A stretch of 14,735 nt of DNA from Cyclostephanos tholiformis (GCA_036939975.1 JALLPB010001029.1:1-14735); one strand, 5' to 3'; shown: positions 1 through 10,034, numbered from the stretch's first letter. A program made the numbers and translations. Notes: generated by a model from the letters alone, not told the origin.

Positions 1-506
1 TCAAGATTCTGTCGGAGCATAGGGGTGTCCTATACCGATGTGACGAGAAAGTACTCGTCTAGACAACTGTGCACTCAGTTGGGTCGGGCGACATTAGATC
101 TAATGTTTAAGAGTCGGATTACTAATATGCAGCCAATGAGGGATTTTTTTTTTTTACAAAGTGGGTGGGCCAACATCGGAATAAAACTCGTATGGTACCA
201 TAGAGGCTGGCGGAACATGCCTCCAATACCTACCAAGGCCAGACGACTTGCGATCGCTACACCTGGCTGGCAACAACATCAACAAAAAATAATTATCGCT
301 CTACTCTCTCTCCTCCTATTTCTAATATCTGCGGCTCGATCAATCCTCCGCTCGTCGAATTTAGAGCGATCCGAATAATCGGTCCACCCCCCATTGGTTT
401 AGCTCCTTATCCACCCCATCTTGATCTAAGGCTCGCAGCAGCAAATAAATAATTGGCAGAGCTCCCCTAAGTCCACGTCGGAATCGAATTGGTCGCCATC
501 CTCGGC
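1..506. other. Intergenic region upstream of the CK2 beta gene
   Basis: No convincing gene is visible here. One 117-codon open frame (25-378) has no recognisable composition or motif. A run of T lies near 144-153. The last part must contain the promoter and 5' untranslated region of the casein kinase II beta gene, but I cannot point to a TATA box or initiator with confidence. Confidence 0.5.
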
Positions 507-1932
507 ATGTCATATAACGAGGACTCGTCAGCCTCCGGGCATGAGCCGTGGATACATTGGTGCGTTGTTAGCTCCTCACTTACCCAAATCCCGTTGTCGT
601 GTTCTTGTCCTCTTGGTTCCGTTGTTCCCGGTGTCTTTTAAATTGGTTGTTTTTTGGTCTTGGGCTCAGCATATCGTTGCCCTTCGCTCAAACTTTCTGG
701 GTATTGACCCCCCCCCCCCCCCCCCCCCCCCCCATATCTTATGCTTCCATTAATGAACGCTGCAACTAACAGGTTCTGTGGCCTCAAGGGACATGAGATG
801 TTCTGTCACGTCGAGCGGGCCTTCATCGAGGACGGGTTCAACCTCTACGGCTTACGGGCATGCGTTTCGAACTACTCCGACTGCCTCGATCTTATCTTAG
901 ACCGCATCGGTCAGGAGGACTCCGAGGATTCCCACCTGACCCAGAGCGCCTGCACTCTATACGGGTTGATCCACGCGCGTTACATCGTCACCACGCACGG
1001 TTTGGATTCCATGTACAACAAGGTCAGTTTTTTGGGGGGCACAACCTTCAAGCCCTACCACTACCACGCTTAATTAGTATAATCATTTCACCTGTAAAAT
1101 CACTCATTTTTACTTTTTGTCACTTATTTACACTGCAAAAAATCAGTATGCTGTGAAAGAATTTGGAGTCTGCCCATTGATCCAGTGCAACGGCCAGCCC
1201 GTCCTCCCCGTGGGCCTTCGCGACGAATTTGGGATAGACACAGCCAAGGTGTTCTGTCCAAAGTGTAAGAACGTTTACCACCCCCCCCCATCACGGTCCT
1301 CTTCTCGGGCTTCGTCCATTTCTGGCAGTAATGGAGGAGGGGGTGTTGGCGCCGTGGATGGGGCGGCGTTCGGCACCACATTTCCTCACCTTTTTCTAAT
1401 GACGTTCAACAACCTCGTCCCAGAACCACTCCAGCCCGATTCGGCGTACGTGCCCCGAGTGTTCGGCTTTCGTGTTCATCGGAGTGCGCATCAGGGGAGT
1501 GGAGGAGGAGGGATTGTTGGGGGATACTTAGGCAATGGCAGGAGAGTAGGGGGGTCATCGTCCTATGCGCAGCGCAGTATAGCGAATATGACTTCGACTA
1601 GGGTCGCTGGTGGCGGCTCACATGGCGGTAATGGGGTGCCGATGCAGGAGATTTCAAATGAAAAGGAGGAAAAAGTAAGGGGAGTAGAAGATTCTGGAAT
1701 GGGTGCAGCGGATGAAGTGGTGACCACGAGTCCCAAGCCTTCGAAAAAAGCGGATTCTGGAAATGATGGCGAGCAAGCGGAAGAGGCGGAGGAAGAGGAC
1801 AGGGAAGATTGCGCTATTGATAAAATGGCCACAGCGAATGAAGTCAACAGAAAGAGAGAAAAAGGCGACAACAGCGACAGATCCAGCAACTCTTCGAAGC
1901 GCCAAAGGCGTAGCATTGAGGCAGTGACGTAA
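507..1932 (+). CDS. CK2B: Casein kinase II regulatory (beta) subunit, three exons
   Basis: Regulatory subunit of protein kinase CK2; the family dimerises through a zinc-binding site and docks two catalytic alpha subunits. Exons by eye: 507-559, 773-1022 and 1147-1932, giving 362 residues. The first intron interrupts a Trp codon (TG|G), so EPWIHW joins FCGLKGHEMFC, a CK2-beta hallmark; the second intron is phase 0. Further family blocks are LYGLIHARYI and, near residue 212, YVPRVFGFRVH. The four zinc cysteines are C110, C115 (CPLIQC), C138 and C141 (CPKC), with the same spacing as human CK2 beta. The N-terminus starts MSYNEDSS, acidic and serine-rich like the usual autophosphorylation site. 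Differences: a Ser/Gly-rich insertion at about 149-171 after the zinc site, and a tail of about 150 residues (213-362) that is Gly/Ser-rich, then acidic, then basic (SKRQRR), a possible nuclear signal. The usual protein is about 215 residues. Family assignment is very secure; the tail function is unknown. Confidence 0.96.
708..733 (+). repeat. 26-nt poly-C homopolymer in CK2 beta intron 1
   Basis: An uninterrupted run of 26 C lies inside the first CK2 beta intron (560-772), ending 39 nt before the acceptor AG at 771-772. The complementary strand is poly-G. Such runs are prone to length change and to sequencing error, so the exact length should be treated with caution. Confidence 0.95.
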
Positions 1933-2493
1933 TTCCTGCTGAAGCCATCGTTTGGTGCATGAGCAAAAAAATACAATTACGTGCTTGCACTTGAGCGTCT
2001 CGTTCCAGATAGCTGCGTAACATTATATTCATAATGACAATTCTTGATAACAAGCTATTTAGGGAAATAACGAGAGTATTTTGTGCGTCTGCTAAGCTGC
2101 TAGAACAATTCTTCACGAATCCTATTTTTCCTCCAACATCGCTTGTACAAATTATTTTTGCCATTCCATCAGAGTTATAGTACTTATTGTACTGACTAAA
2201 GTCATGGCACGTTACGCCAAACCATTGACGGAGAAATTCTTAGGTCTTTCCGTCCATGTTTGTTGAACCAATCATCATCATCAAGAAATGAATGAATGCC
2301 ACCCCTGAGTAATAAATTGTACCGGTGGCCACATCTTTCTGTTCTCAAGGAACTAACTGTCCATTTTTATGTGCTGATTGGACGTGCCTTCTCGGCCGAA
2401 ACTACTACAAAATTTGATCAGAAGCACACATCCAGCATAACGGTAAGGCAAAAACAATAATTGAGATATTAAAATGTGCTACCAGTATCAGTA
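1933..2493. other. Convergent 3' intergenic region
   Basis: Lies between the stop of CK2 beta (+) and the stop of ornithine aminotransferase (-), so it should hold both 3' untranslated regions and both polyadenylation sites. I see no gene. Open frames on the minus strand at 1563-1976 and 1844-2164 run antisense into the CK2 beta tail and have no family features. A short ATC microsatellite occurs near 2272-2284. Confidence 0.6.
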
Positions 2494-4405
2494 TTAGCCC
2501 ACCTGCTTCACACTCTGTTCAATGATGTCGAGACATTCGTCAATCTCAGACTCGGTAATTGTAAGGGGTGGGGCGAAGCGGATGATGTTTCCGTGTGTCG
2601 GCTTTGCGAGTAGTCCATTTTCCTTCATCTGGACGCAAACCTGCCAAGCTGATTGGGCGGAGAGTGACAAATAGATAATGGTATAAATTGATTGGAAATG
2701 TATTCAAACACGAAATTTTACGCGGCATAAATCCTCACCTTTACCATGATCACCGTAGCCCATCTTCAGTTGATCAATCACGATGGCGTTGAGAAGGCCA
2801 CGACCCCGGACCTTTTCGATACAAGTGCTGCCTTCCATGGACCTCAGGCCAGCACGGAGCTGCAATCCTCGAGCCGTGGCATTATCGGCGAGATTCTCAT
2901 CGCGCAAGACCTCCATTGCCGCCATTGCCACCTTGCATGCCAGCGGATTCCCACCGTACGTCGAGCCATGTTCACCTGGTTTTAATGTGAGCATTATTTC
3001 GTCCGAGGTGAGGACCGCCGATACAGGGAGGACTCCTCCCGAGAGAGCCTTGTAACCAGAGCGGTGAAAACAAATGGTCAGAATCAATTGTGTACAATAG
3101 TGTTGAAAACTGACACACCTCATACATACCTTGCCTAAGATGAGGATATCAGGTTTGCAGTTATCGTGATCAACCGCAAGTCTGTAACCTGTGCGCCCAA
3201 GGCCAGTTTGGACTTCATCAGCAATCAGCAGAATGTTATATTGTTCGCAAAGCTTTTTTACGTTGGACATGTAACCATCGGATGGGAGCACAACGCCTGC
3301 CTCGCCTTGAATCGGCTCAACCATAAAAGCTGCAATGTTGTCACCATCCCTTTTAAATTCGGCCTCCAACTATTAATAGTGCACAAGATGTGGGATAATC
3401 AGTGTAAGAAACATCAATTCGTTAGAATGATGTAGCTCAGACTGTTGAAGCGCCAAACTAAATATAGATCCCGCAGAACACTTGCAAAACTGACCTCATC
3501 AAGATTATCGAATCGAACATTGGAGAATCCAGGCATATAAGGTCCAAAACCTGTATATGCAGTTGGATCACTGGAGCTACTAATGGCAGCCAATGTGCGC
3601 CCCCAGAAGTTGTTTCCAGCAAAAAGCACGCGTGCTTGATTTGTCGGGACACCTTTAATATCGTAGGCCCATCTTAAGACGTAGAAGATTAGTAAACGTC
3701 AAGCTATTGGGGGGGAAGGGAAATTGAACTCTCCTCTCATTTTCTCACCTTCGAGCGAGTTTTATGGCAGTCTCGCCCCCCTCAACGCCGGTGTTCATGG
3801 GAAGGATACGATCATAACCAAAGTAAGATGTCATAAATTCAGCATACTGCCCAAGACAGTCATTGTGAAATGCACGCGATGTGAGGGTCATCTTTTGCGC
3901 TTGATCCATGAGAGCGCCGATTATTTTGGGGTGGCAATGGCCCTGGTTTACGGCAGAGTAAGCTGCACGTTGGTTAAACGAGCAGCGTCAGCAAATGCAG
4001 GGAAGTGAGGACTCCCTGCTTATAGCTATCATTCTAGTCACACACAAAAGACACCCAAATCGCTTACCAGAGAGAAAGTCAAAGTATTTGTTGCCATCGA
4101 CGTCCCACACACGTGTTCCTACGCGCAATGAATTCGGGTGTTTCGTTATGACTTGAGAGGGAGCGAAAAAATGAATCCCCAACATATAGGGTGGGGGGGT
4201 ACTCACCCTTTCCTCTAGAAAGCACCACAGGCAGTGGGTGGTAATTGTGTGCACCATACTTTTCCTCCAATTCGATATAGGACGCTGAAAGATCAGAAAT
4301 TAATGGCTCCTGTGCAACAGCGGAGATTGATCTCAGAGGCCTGGAGATGGTGGCGCCATTCTGAACCAGGCGACGGGCTACATGGATGTATGAGCGGAGA
4401 GACAT
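2494..4405 (-). CDS. OAT: Ornithine aminotransferase, mitochondrial, seven exons
   Basis: PLP enzyme that transfers the delta-amino group of ornithine to 2-oxoglutarate, giving glutamate-5-semialdehyde and linking ornithine to proline and glutamate. Exons in coding order: 4405-4207, 4118-4068, 3962-3749, 3672-3495, 3369-3130, 3048-2739 and 2648-2494, giving 448 residues, close to the ~440 of animal enzymes. Start is the ATG at 4405; the leader [16 protein letters not shown] is basic and amphipathic, typical of mitochondrial import. Conserved blocks: [92 protein letters not shown] (PLP-ring Asp), then the Schiff-base Lys in ILILGK, residue 294 and the last codon of exon 5, followed by ALSGG and [11 protein letters not shown]. 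The C-terminus [11 protein letters not shown] is also typical. For exon 2 I chose the acceptor at 4119-4120 because RGKG then joins TRVWDVDG as in the family; the alternative AG at 4152-4153 would insert 11 residues. Confidence 0.96.
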
Positions 4406-5016
4406 ACTGTCGCGAATGGCGATTATAACAGAACAGTCCTACAAAGTTCTCTGATGCTTAACTTTTCAACCTCTTGATTGAGTCTCTCCGAATGATGACA
4501 GAAAAGATGAGTTCGGGTTGGGGTCATGTAGTTGATATTATTTTTGTACGAAGTGCAGATGAGAGAAAGTTTTCTTGAAACTGCATTCTCGAGAGGGGGC
4601 AATGGGAGTACATAGGGGTAAAGTAGGTAATAATGTGAGAACGTCAGTAAGCTCTCTTTAAAAAAAATGAACGGTTTGGACGGACGGATATTTTGTACTC
4701 TACGACGTAAAATCAATAGGTACCCATACTGTTTTGGCGCGCCACCCTCATACTTACTTACCTACCTAGAGTACCTAGGTAGTACATATCACGTGTAAAA
4801 CGGACTCGGTGGAAAGAGAAATGGAAGCAATGAGGAGCCCTACGATATGATGAGTAAAAATAAAATACCTAAAAAATGGATTAAGATAGTAATAGCTTTG
4901 ATTTTATCAATGTTCATTTTTACTTCATATTATGTAAAGCACTGTTCCATTGGGTCCATTTCTCCTCGTGTTGAGCCCATACGATAGATGTGACATCTTT
5001 CATTGTGGCAACGATA
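4406..5016. other. Intergenic region between OAT and GAR1
   Basis: Holds the promoter of OAT (start at 4405, minus strand) and the 3' untranslated region of GAR1 (stop at 5017-5019, minus strand). No gene is supported; the 97-codon minus frame at 4423-4716 has no family features. Two small symmetric elements are visible: the 10-bp palindrome TGGCGCGCCA at 4735-4744, and an inverted repeat with CTACCTA (4762-4768) and TAGGTAG (4776-4782) that also contains the palindrome TACCTAGGTA. They sit about 330-380 bp upstream of the OAT start. A regulatory role is only a guess. Confidence 0.5.
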
Positions 5017-5971
5017 CTAAAATCTCCCTCTACCTCTGCCGCCAAAGCCCCGGCCGCCACCTCTGCCCATGGAGGAACTTCTTCCACCTCTTCCCATTGG
5101 ACTGCCTCGACCAAAACCTCCTCTTCCTCCGCCTGGGATATCAAAAAAGGTATCAAAATTAGAAATAAAGCGGGAACAGTATTCAGTTGGGCCAAGTAAA
5201 ATAGGTGCAAGACTGACCTCGTCCACCACCCCTCCCATCACCCCCACGTCCAACACCTCCCCGACCACCACCCCTTCCTCCGCCACCCCCACCTCCCGCT
5301 GATCGTAGAACCGAAACGGAATCATAATTATATTTAGGACAGGAGTGCACGATGAGAGCAAGGATTAGTACACGTGTCATGAGTCATAATATTATACTCA
5401 CGATTAGTAAATCTCGAAAGAGGAAGCAGCTTGTCTGGGCTCAGATATACCAAGTCATCCTCCTTGAAACTCTTTGCCACGACGCCTGGATCCATCTTAA
5501 TCGTGAACATAACCAGGTTTATAGGGCCGAATATCTCATCGACCTTGCCGATCTTTCTCTTATTCTCGAGGTATACTCCCGCGTTAAAGTAGGGAATCTT
5601 GGATTCGGGATGCGTGAGTTTGCATACCAGTTCGGACTCGCATTCGTGTAGAACCTTGCCGCATTCTACGCCAGGACAGTCGATGAGAGTATCCCGTCAA
5701 TGGAACGCATAATCGTCGGAGTTGAGGGAAAAGGAATGCAGAAGTACAGAGGAAACAACACAGTGATGAAAAACACACCTACAACGGCATCGGGCGGGCC
5801 CTCTGGCATACCCCTTCCACCTCCTCTGCCACCGCGGCCGCCCATGCGGCCGCCGCCCCGTCCTCCGCGACCGCCGCCATCCCTACCCCCGAAACCACCG
5901 CCCCTTCCTCCTCCACCACGACCTCCATCCCGACCTCCAAATCCACCACCTCTTCCGACACGACCAGACAT
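5017..5971 (-). CDS. GAR1: H/ACA ribonucleoprotein subunit GAR1, four exons
   Basis: Core protein of H/ACA snoRNPs, which act in the nucleolus and Cajal bodies to pseudouridylate rRNA and snRNA; GAR1 binds the catalytic subunit dyskerin/Cbf5 and helps substrate turnover. Exons: 5971-5779, 5665-5402, 5298-5218 and 5132-5017, giving 217 residues. An N-terminal glycine/arginine-rich domain (1-54, repeated GGRGG) is followed by the core: [75 protein letters not shown] second GAR domain fills 154-217 and ends RGRGRF. Two flanking GAR domains around a ~100-residue core is the usual eukaryotic arrangement. All three introns are phase 1, and exon 3 (81 nt) encodes only GAR repeats, so it could be skipped without a frame change. 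The coding strand is G-rich over both GAR regions. Assignment is secure. Confidence 0.96.
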
Positions 5972-6348
5972 TCTTCTTAACAGTTAATGTGCGCGTTAAA
6001 ATTGCAATCAGTATCCAGTATCCAGTGCTGTCCAAAGAGAGAAAAGGGTTGCCTTCTCTGTTAGTTGACAGTTAGTCGTCGATGGGGCGCGCGCGGCCGG
6101 CGGGGGCGATGGTGAGCAGGTTTGAGGTCTGTCAGGCGTTCCCCAACAAAAAAATGAATCCCATTATTTACCAGGGACGCCGTTCAGAAAAATTATTTAT
6201 GCCAGCTGCCTGAATGACCACGCACAGCTGACCACTCCCGCGGCATCAAACAGGGGTCCAATATCTTCGGCTGCAGCTGCAGCCCTCGTTGGAGTTGCCG
6301 TGTAAGAAATACTGTCGTACTCGAATCGATAGAGACGAAGCAAATAAT
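5972..6348. promoter_or_regulatory. Divergent intergenic region between GAR1 and a membrane protein gene
   Basis: The two genes start on opposite strands, 377 bp apart, so both promoters and 5' leaders must lie here. The centre (about 6085-6118) is strongly G+C-rich (GCGCGCGGCCGGCGGGGGCG). I cannot identify a TATA box or a named factor site. An open frame continues upstream of 6349 into this region but has no ATG in frame. Confidence 0.5.
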
Positions 6349-7291
6349 ATGCACAGCTTGATTGGAGTAGCGCTCCTCGGCAATATCGTCAGCGGCTTTT
6401 CGCGCGGAGCTGACGTGCCGCCACTGGCGACTACGTCGTCGGCCATACTCCAAAATTCGTTACCCTCACCATTGTCCCGTTCGACGAATATGTTCGGCAG
6501 GGTTGCCTCCGAACCGCCGCCGCTTATGATCCGTGGTGGCGGAGGGGGTAGTAATTCCGCAAGAGCCTCATCGAGCGTGTCCGGCGATGATGCCGCATTA
6601 CAAGGAAACGATTTAAACCTCACCACGGGCAAGGTCTTGACATCCATGTGGGGTTCCTTCGGCGTGGTTTACATCCTGGTCAAGGCGATCAAGCGCGTGG
6701 TTCCGATTGCGTTGGAGCCGTTTGTATCGAAGGGCGTGGTTCCATTGACTCAGTTCCAACTAGCGTGAGTGACTGATGAAGTCGATTGCCATAATTTTTG
6801 TTATTTGCTTCTCCTTCGTTGTACTTTTTTCATCACAAAAATAAAACTCGAAATTACAATCTATGCCGATCAATCGCATTTCCTACGACCAACACAGAGC
6901 ATATATATCCACATGCCTGTGGTTTGCCTACGTCGAAGGGTACAAGGGGTTTCAACTTAAATTCTCTCCACTCGTCGTGTCTCGCTCCTTCACCCTCCTA
7001 CCGTCCACTTCTCCCATCCATCACCTCATCCTCGCTCCATTATACTCCATGGGACTCTTCCATGCCACTAAAAAGCGAATGATTATTAGTTGGAGCGTCT
7101 CGATTGGAGTCGCGGCCGTTGTCGCGGCTGTGAAACGCCTGACGTACCCTTGGCGGAATATCGTCGATGCTGGAGTCGTTGTCGGCTTGACTTGGGGGAC
7201 GATATCGATATTGGGTGGATACATAATCTCTCTGATCACGGGGATTGCACCGATTGACGTGGATCCAGCACTACCTGAGAGTAAGGATTAG
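6349..7291 (+). CDS. Uncharacterised multi-pass membrane protein, two exons
   Basis: I do not recognise the family. Exons: 6349-6764 and 6898-7291, with a 133-nt phase-2 intron (GTGAGT donor, CACAG acceptor), giving 269 residues. The ATG at 6349 is the first in frame. The first ~95 residues are low-complexity: a weakly hydrophobic start (MHSLIGVALLGNIVSGF) that could be a signal or organelle leader, then Ser/Pro/Ala-rich sequence and a run of Gly. The remainder has likely membrane segments at about 99-118 (SMWGSFGVVYILVKAIKRVV), 140-155 (AYISTCLWFAYVEGYKGFQ), around LILAPLYSMGLFHATKKR, then ISWSVSIGVAAVVAAVK and DAGVVVGLTWGTISILGGYI. The end is acidic and soluble (APIDVDPALPESKD). The compact hydrophobic C-terminal part with conserved-looking aromatic and charged residues suggests a real conserved domain. 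Plastid location is possible (VSGF is loosely like an ASAFAP site), but this is weak. Confidence 0.8.
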
Positions 7292-7640
7292 CCATATTTC
7301 TTGAGTATGACTGCATGCCTTCTCCGTAATAATTGACAATGAATGAAGATTTCTGGTATTTTGGGGTGATGAATTTCATCATATTCATTTTTCTTGAGTT
7401 GGAGAGTTCGACTGCCCCAAATAATTCTCTTTTGCCAAAAGTGAGCGACAAATAATGACTTTAAGATAATTTCTTGCAATCGACGCGTTTATAGTGCCAA
7501 TTATTTTTGGAAAATATTACATCATGCGTGCTCAACGCAAGGCCACCGGTATTTTTCATAAGTCCCCTCTCTCAGCCTCGCTCTGGGAAGGAGCCGAATT
7601 GGGTATCCATAAAATAAAATGCTCGAAATTGTCTGCAGGC
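7292..7640. other. Convergent 3' intergenic region
   Basis: Lies between the stop codons of the membrane protein gene (+) and the J/zf-PARP/BRCT gene (-). It is A+T-rich and presumably holds both 3' untranslated regions. Short open frames on both strands (7236-7451, 7288-7479, 7494-7754) overlap each other and show no protein-family features. I see no RNA gene. Confidence 0.55.
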
Positions 7641-10034
7641 TCAGTAGGCTATGCGCTTTTGTCCAGTATATCCAGCAGAAAAATTCGTGATCCGTGGAGG
7701 CGGCGCACTTGCCGCGGCTTTCAGACTAGTCTGCCCGATCAAAAGGCGTTCTAGAGAAATCAAATCGATCAGGGGAACACCTTTTGAGTCTGCTTGTGAC
7801 ACCTTGCTCCTCCCGGGATCTTTCCCGACGACGACAAAGTCGGTCTTTCCACTGACTGCAGAAGTCACCCTCCCACCAAACGATTCAATCATGTCTTTTG
7901 TACGATCTTTGCCGAGTGTCAGACCAGTTCCGCCTCCCACTTCGGGAAAGACCCCTGTCAAAACAAACCGTTTGCCGTTCAGAACTCCAGCAACTGCACC
8001 ATTGACTCCAGGGCGTGGGATGGTGAATTTAGCTTTCTTGGCGGTGAGAGGGACTAGAGCAGTAGACTCGTTATTGCTTTGAAGTTTTGAGACGATTGCA
8101 TGAGAGCTTGAAGATACACCGCCAGCGAAAGTTGTACTAGAAGGAGGATTGGGATTCGATGGCATCGTTGCAGCATTGCTCATAGGAGATGGATTGGTCG
8201 CAGCATAAGCTGAAGTATGATGATCCGGTTTTGAGGGCATCTTGGTACGATTCCCAGAAAGAGATGGATCGGGTTTCGAGGGCATTTTCGCCGCTGATGT
8301 CGTGTCAGTTGGCTGTTTCAAAAATGACGCACTTGGACTCGGCCATTGATTGGCATGAGGAGGATGCGGAGGAGGAGCACCTGCGGCTTGGTAGGCACTG
8401 CCCATGAACTCCTCGCTTGTCAATACAGGCAAGGTTTCAAGTTGTTGAAGCGATAAATGGTTAAGCAAAAAGCTTTGCAACCTTCGCAAATTAACGACGA
8501 CCACGGATCGTTTGCTTGCATCCTTGAACTTGCTTGAAACCGGATCCTTTCCTACAAGGAGATGGGCTGGATAATACGACGAGATTTAATCAAACAGGTT
8601 CAAGCAAATGCTCTCCTGTTATCTAGAATATGTCACCGCAAATCAAAGTAACCCAGAGATGTATTACACTCACTCGATTTTTTCGAGAAACGCGTGATAA
8701 CGTCGCCCCCAAACGATTGGATCATGGCCTTCACGTTCGCCACTCCCACCTCATCGGGATTGCCCGCCTCGGGGAACGTGCCAGCGATGACAAACGACTG
8801 GCCGACGAGGGCATTGTCGGCCCGCGCTCCGTCCACCCCAGGCACGAGGACGCGAAAATTGCCTTGCGTGACGAAACCAGATCCCGCTGCGGAATCTCCA
8901 CCTGGGACGGTCGTCATCGTCGTCGTCGCGGACGTCGGACCGTCCCCTCCGGCGGAAACGGCGAACGACGACGCCGATCTGGACCCAACCGCTAACCCCG
9001 CACCCCCAGACACTTCCAGCCCCATCATGATCGCGACAGCCTTGCGCTTCTTCCTGCTCCTCGCCCAATTTTCGACGTCCACGCAGTGTCGGACGAACGA
9101 TAATTTCGACGCGTCGTCCATCGCTGCCACGCCGACGAGGAGCATCCCTTCCATCGCTAGGAGATCGCGCAACGACGATCGCTCGTCCGACGGATTCGTA
9201 AGGCCATTCCTTCATCCAGAAGAATTAAGATCGGTCGATGTAAGCTCGAGAGTTAAAGTGATGCGATGATGAAAAAATGACGTAATGGAGCCAATTGACG
9301 AACGTCGCAACTCACTGGACCTTCACGGGGACACGCCAACAATCGAGATGATGCCACCTCCCGTACGATCCCGCGAATTCGTCTAGCGATCCAACGCGCA
9401 CGGCGCCCTTCTCGACGATTCCCTCACACGCGACACACTTCGACCGGCGGCTTTTCGCGGGCTCAACGCGGTAGCCGGGCACTTCCTCCTCAGCCGCCGC
9501 CTCGAAAAATTCGTAGGATGCGTAGCTCGCATTGTTTGCGTACTTGGCGTAGAGCTCGTCGTCGAAGTCATCGTCATCATCCGCCTCCTCCCTTTTCTTC
9601 TCGGCATCGTCATCGGCGGCGTTTTCGGCACGGGCTTTCGGCGCGACGAGGTAGCTTGCAAAGGAACCTCCCTTCACGCCGCCGCCGTTGAACAGCTCAC
9701 GCAGCACCTCCCACGCCGCCTGCGTGGTGCGAAAGGAGATTGCGTCGCCACCCTTATCCTGCGACGCGGCGCATTTCGATCAAGAGGGGGAGGGAGTGGG
9801 AGGGGGGAGGTGACGGTGTGTCGTTCCAGCGAATCAACACGAACAAACTGCAAAAAATGACGACGAATTTTGCCCATGGTACAATGTCCTTCTGCTACTC
9901 ACGGGATGCTCCGTCAATACCTTCCTGAGGTAGACCCTCCTGATAACCTTGAACTCGTCGTCTAAGCCATCGCACCCCTCAAAGGTCGAGGCATCGGAGA
10001 TGCCAAGATCAGATAGGCAGCGCAAAAGCCTCAT
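7641..10034 (-). CDS. J-domain / PARP-type zinc finger / double-BRCT protein, four exons
   Basis: Exons: 10034-9903, 9758-9316, 9209-8674 and 8566-7641, giving 678 residues. Start is the only in-frame ATG upstream of the first domain; the frame stays open further upstream without another ATG. Residues 5-65 form a J domain: CLSDLGISDAS, then FKVIRRVYLRKVLTEHP joined across an intron to DKGGD (the HPD motif), then AAWEVLREL. Residues ~69-140 are an acidic linker. Residues ~145-245 are a PARP-type zinc finger: C152-x2-C155, H181-x2-C184 (GRWHHLDCWRVP), then LLAMEGMLLVGV and ENWARSRKKRK. After a low-complexity stretch come BRCT-1 (~325-410: FVIAGTFPEAG, MIQSFGGDV, THLLVGKDP) and BRCT-2 (~566-648: FVLTGVFPEVGGG, MIESFGGRV, DFVVVGKDPGRSK), both RFC1/DNA-ligase-like. 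Between them are three copies of MPS(K/N)P (465, 480, 505). I infer nuclear DNA-end sensing with a J-protein tether for Hsp70. There is no PARP catalytic, ligase or AAA+ domain. Confidence 0.88.

Noticed and set aside
4119..4151. Alternative acceptor at 4152-4153 for OAT exon 2
   Set aside because: It would insert 11 residues ([11 protein letters not shown]) between RGKG and the WDVDG block, where family members are contiguous; the AG at 4119-4120 restores the normal spacing in frame.
5700..5987. Proline-rich plus-strand open frame antisense to GAR1
   Set aside because: It is the complement of the Gly/Arg-rich GAR domain, which always gives a Pro-rich shadow.
6765..6897. Box C/D snoRNA in the membrane-protein intron (CTGATGA near 6774)
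   Set aside because: No box D (CTGA) is found downstream in the intron and there is no terminal stem.
8633..9269. Long plus-strand and alternative minus-strand frames over the zf-PARP/BRCT exons
   Set aside because: High G+C leaves shadow frames open; only the chosen frame carries the domain motifs.
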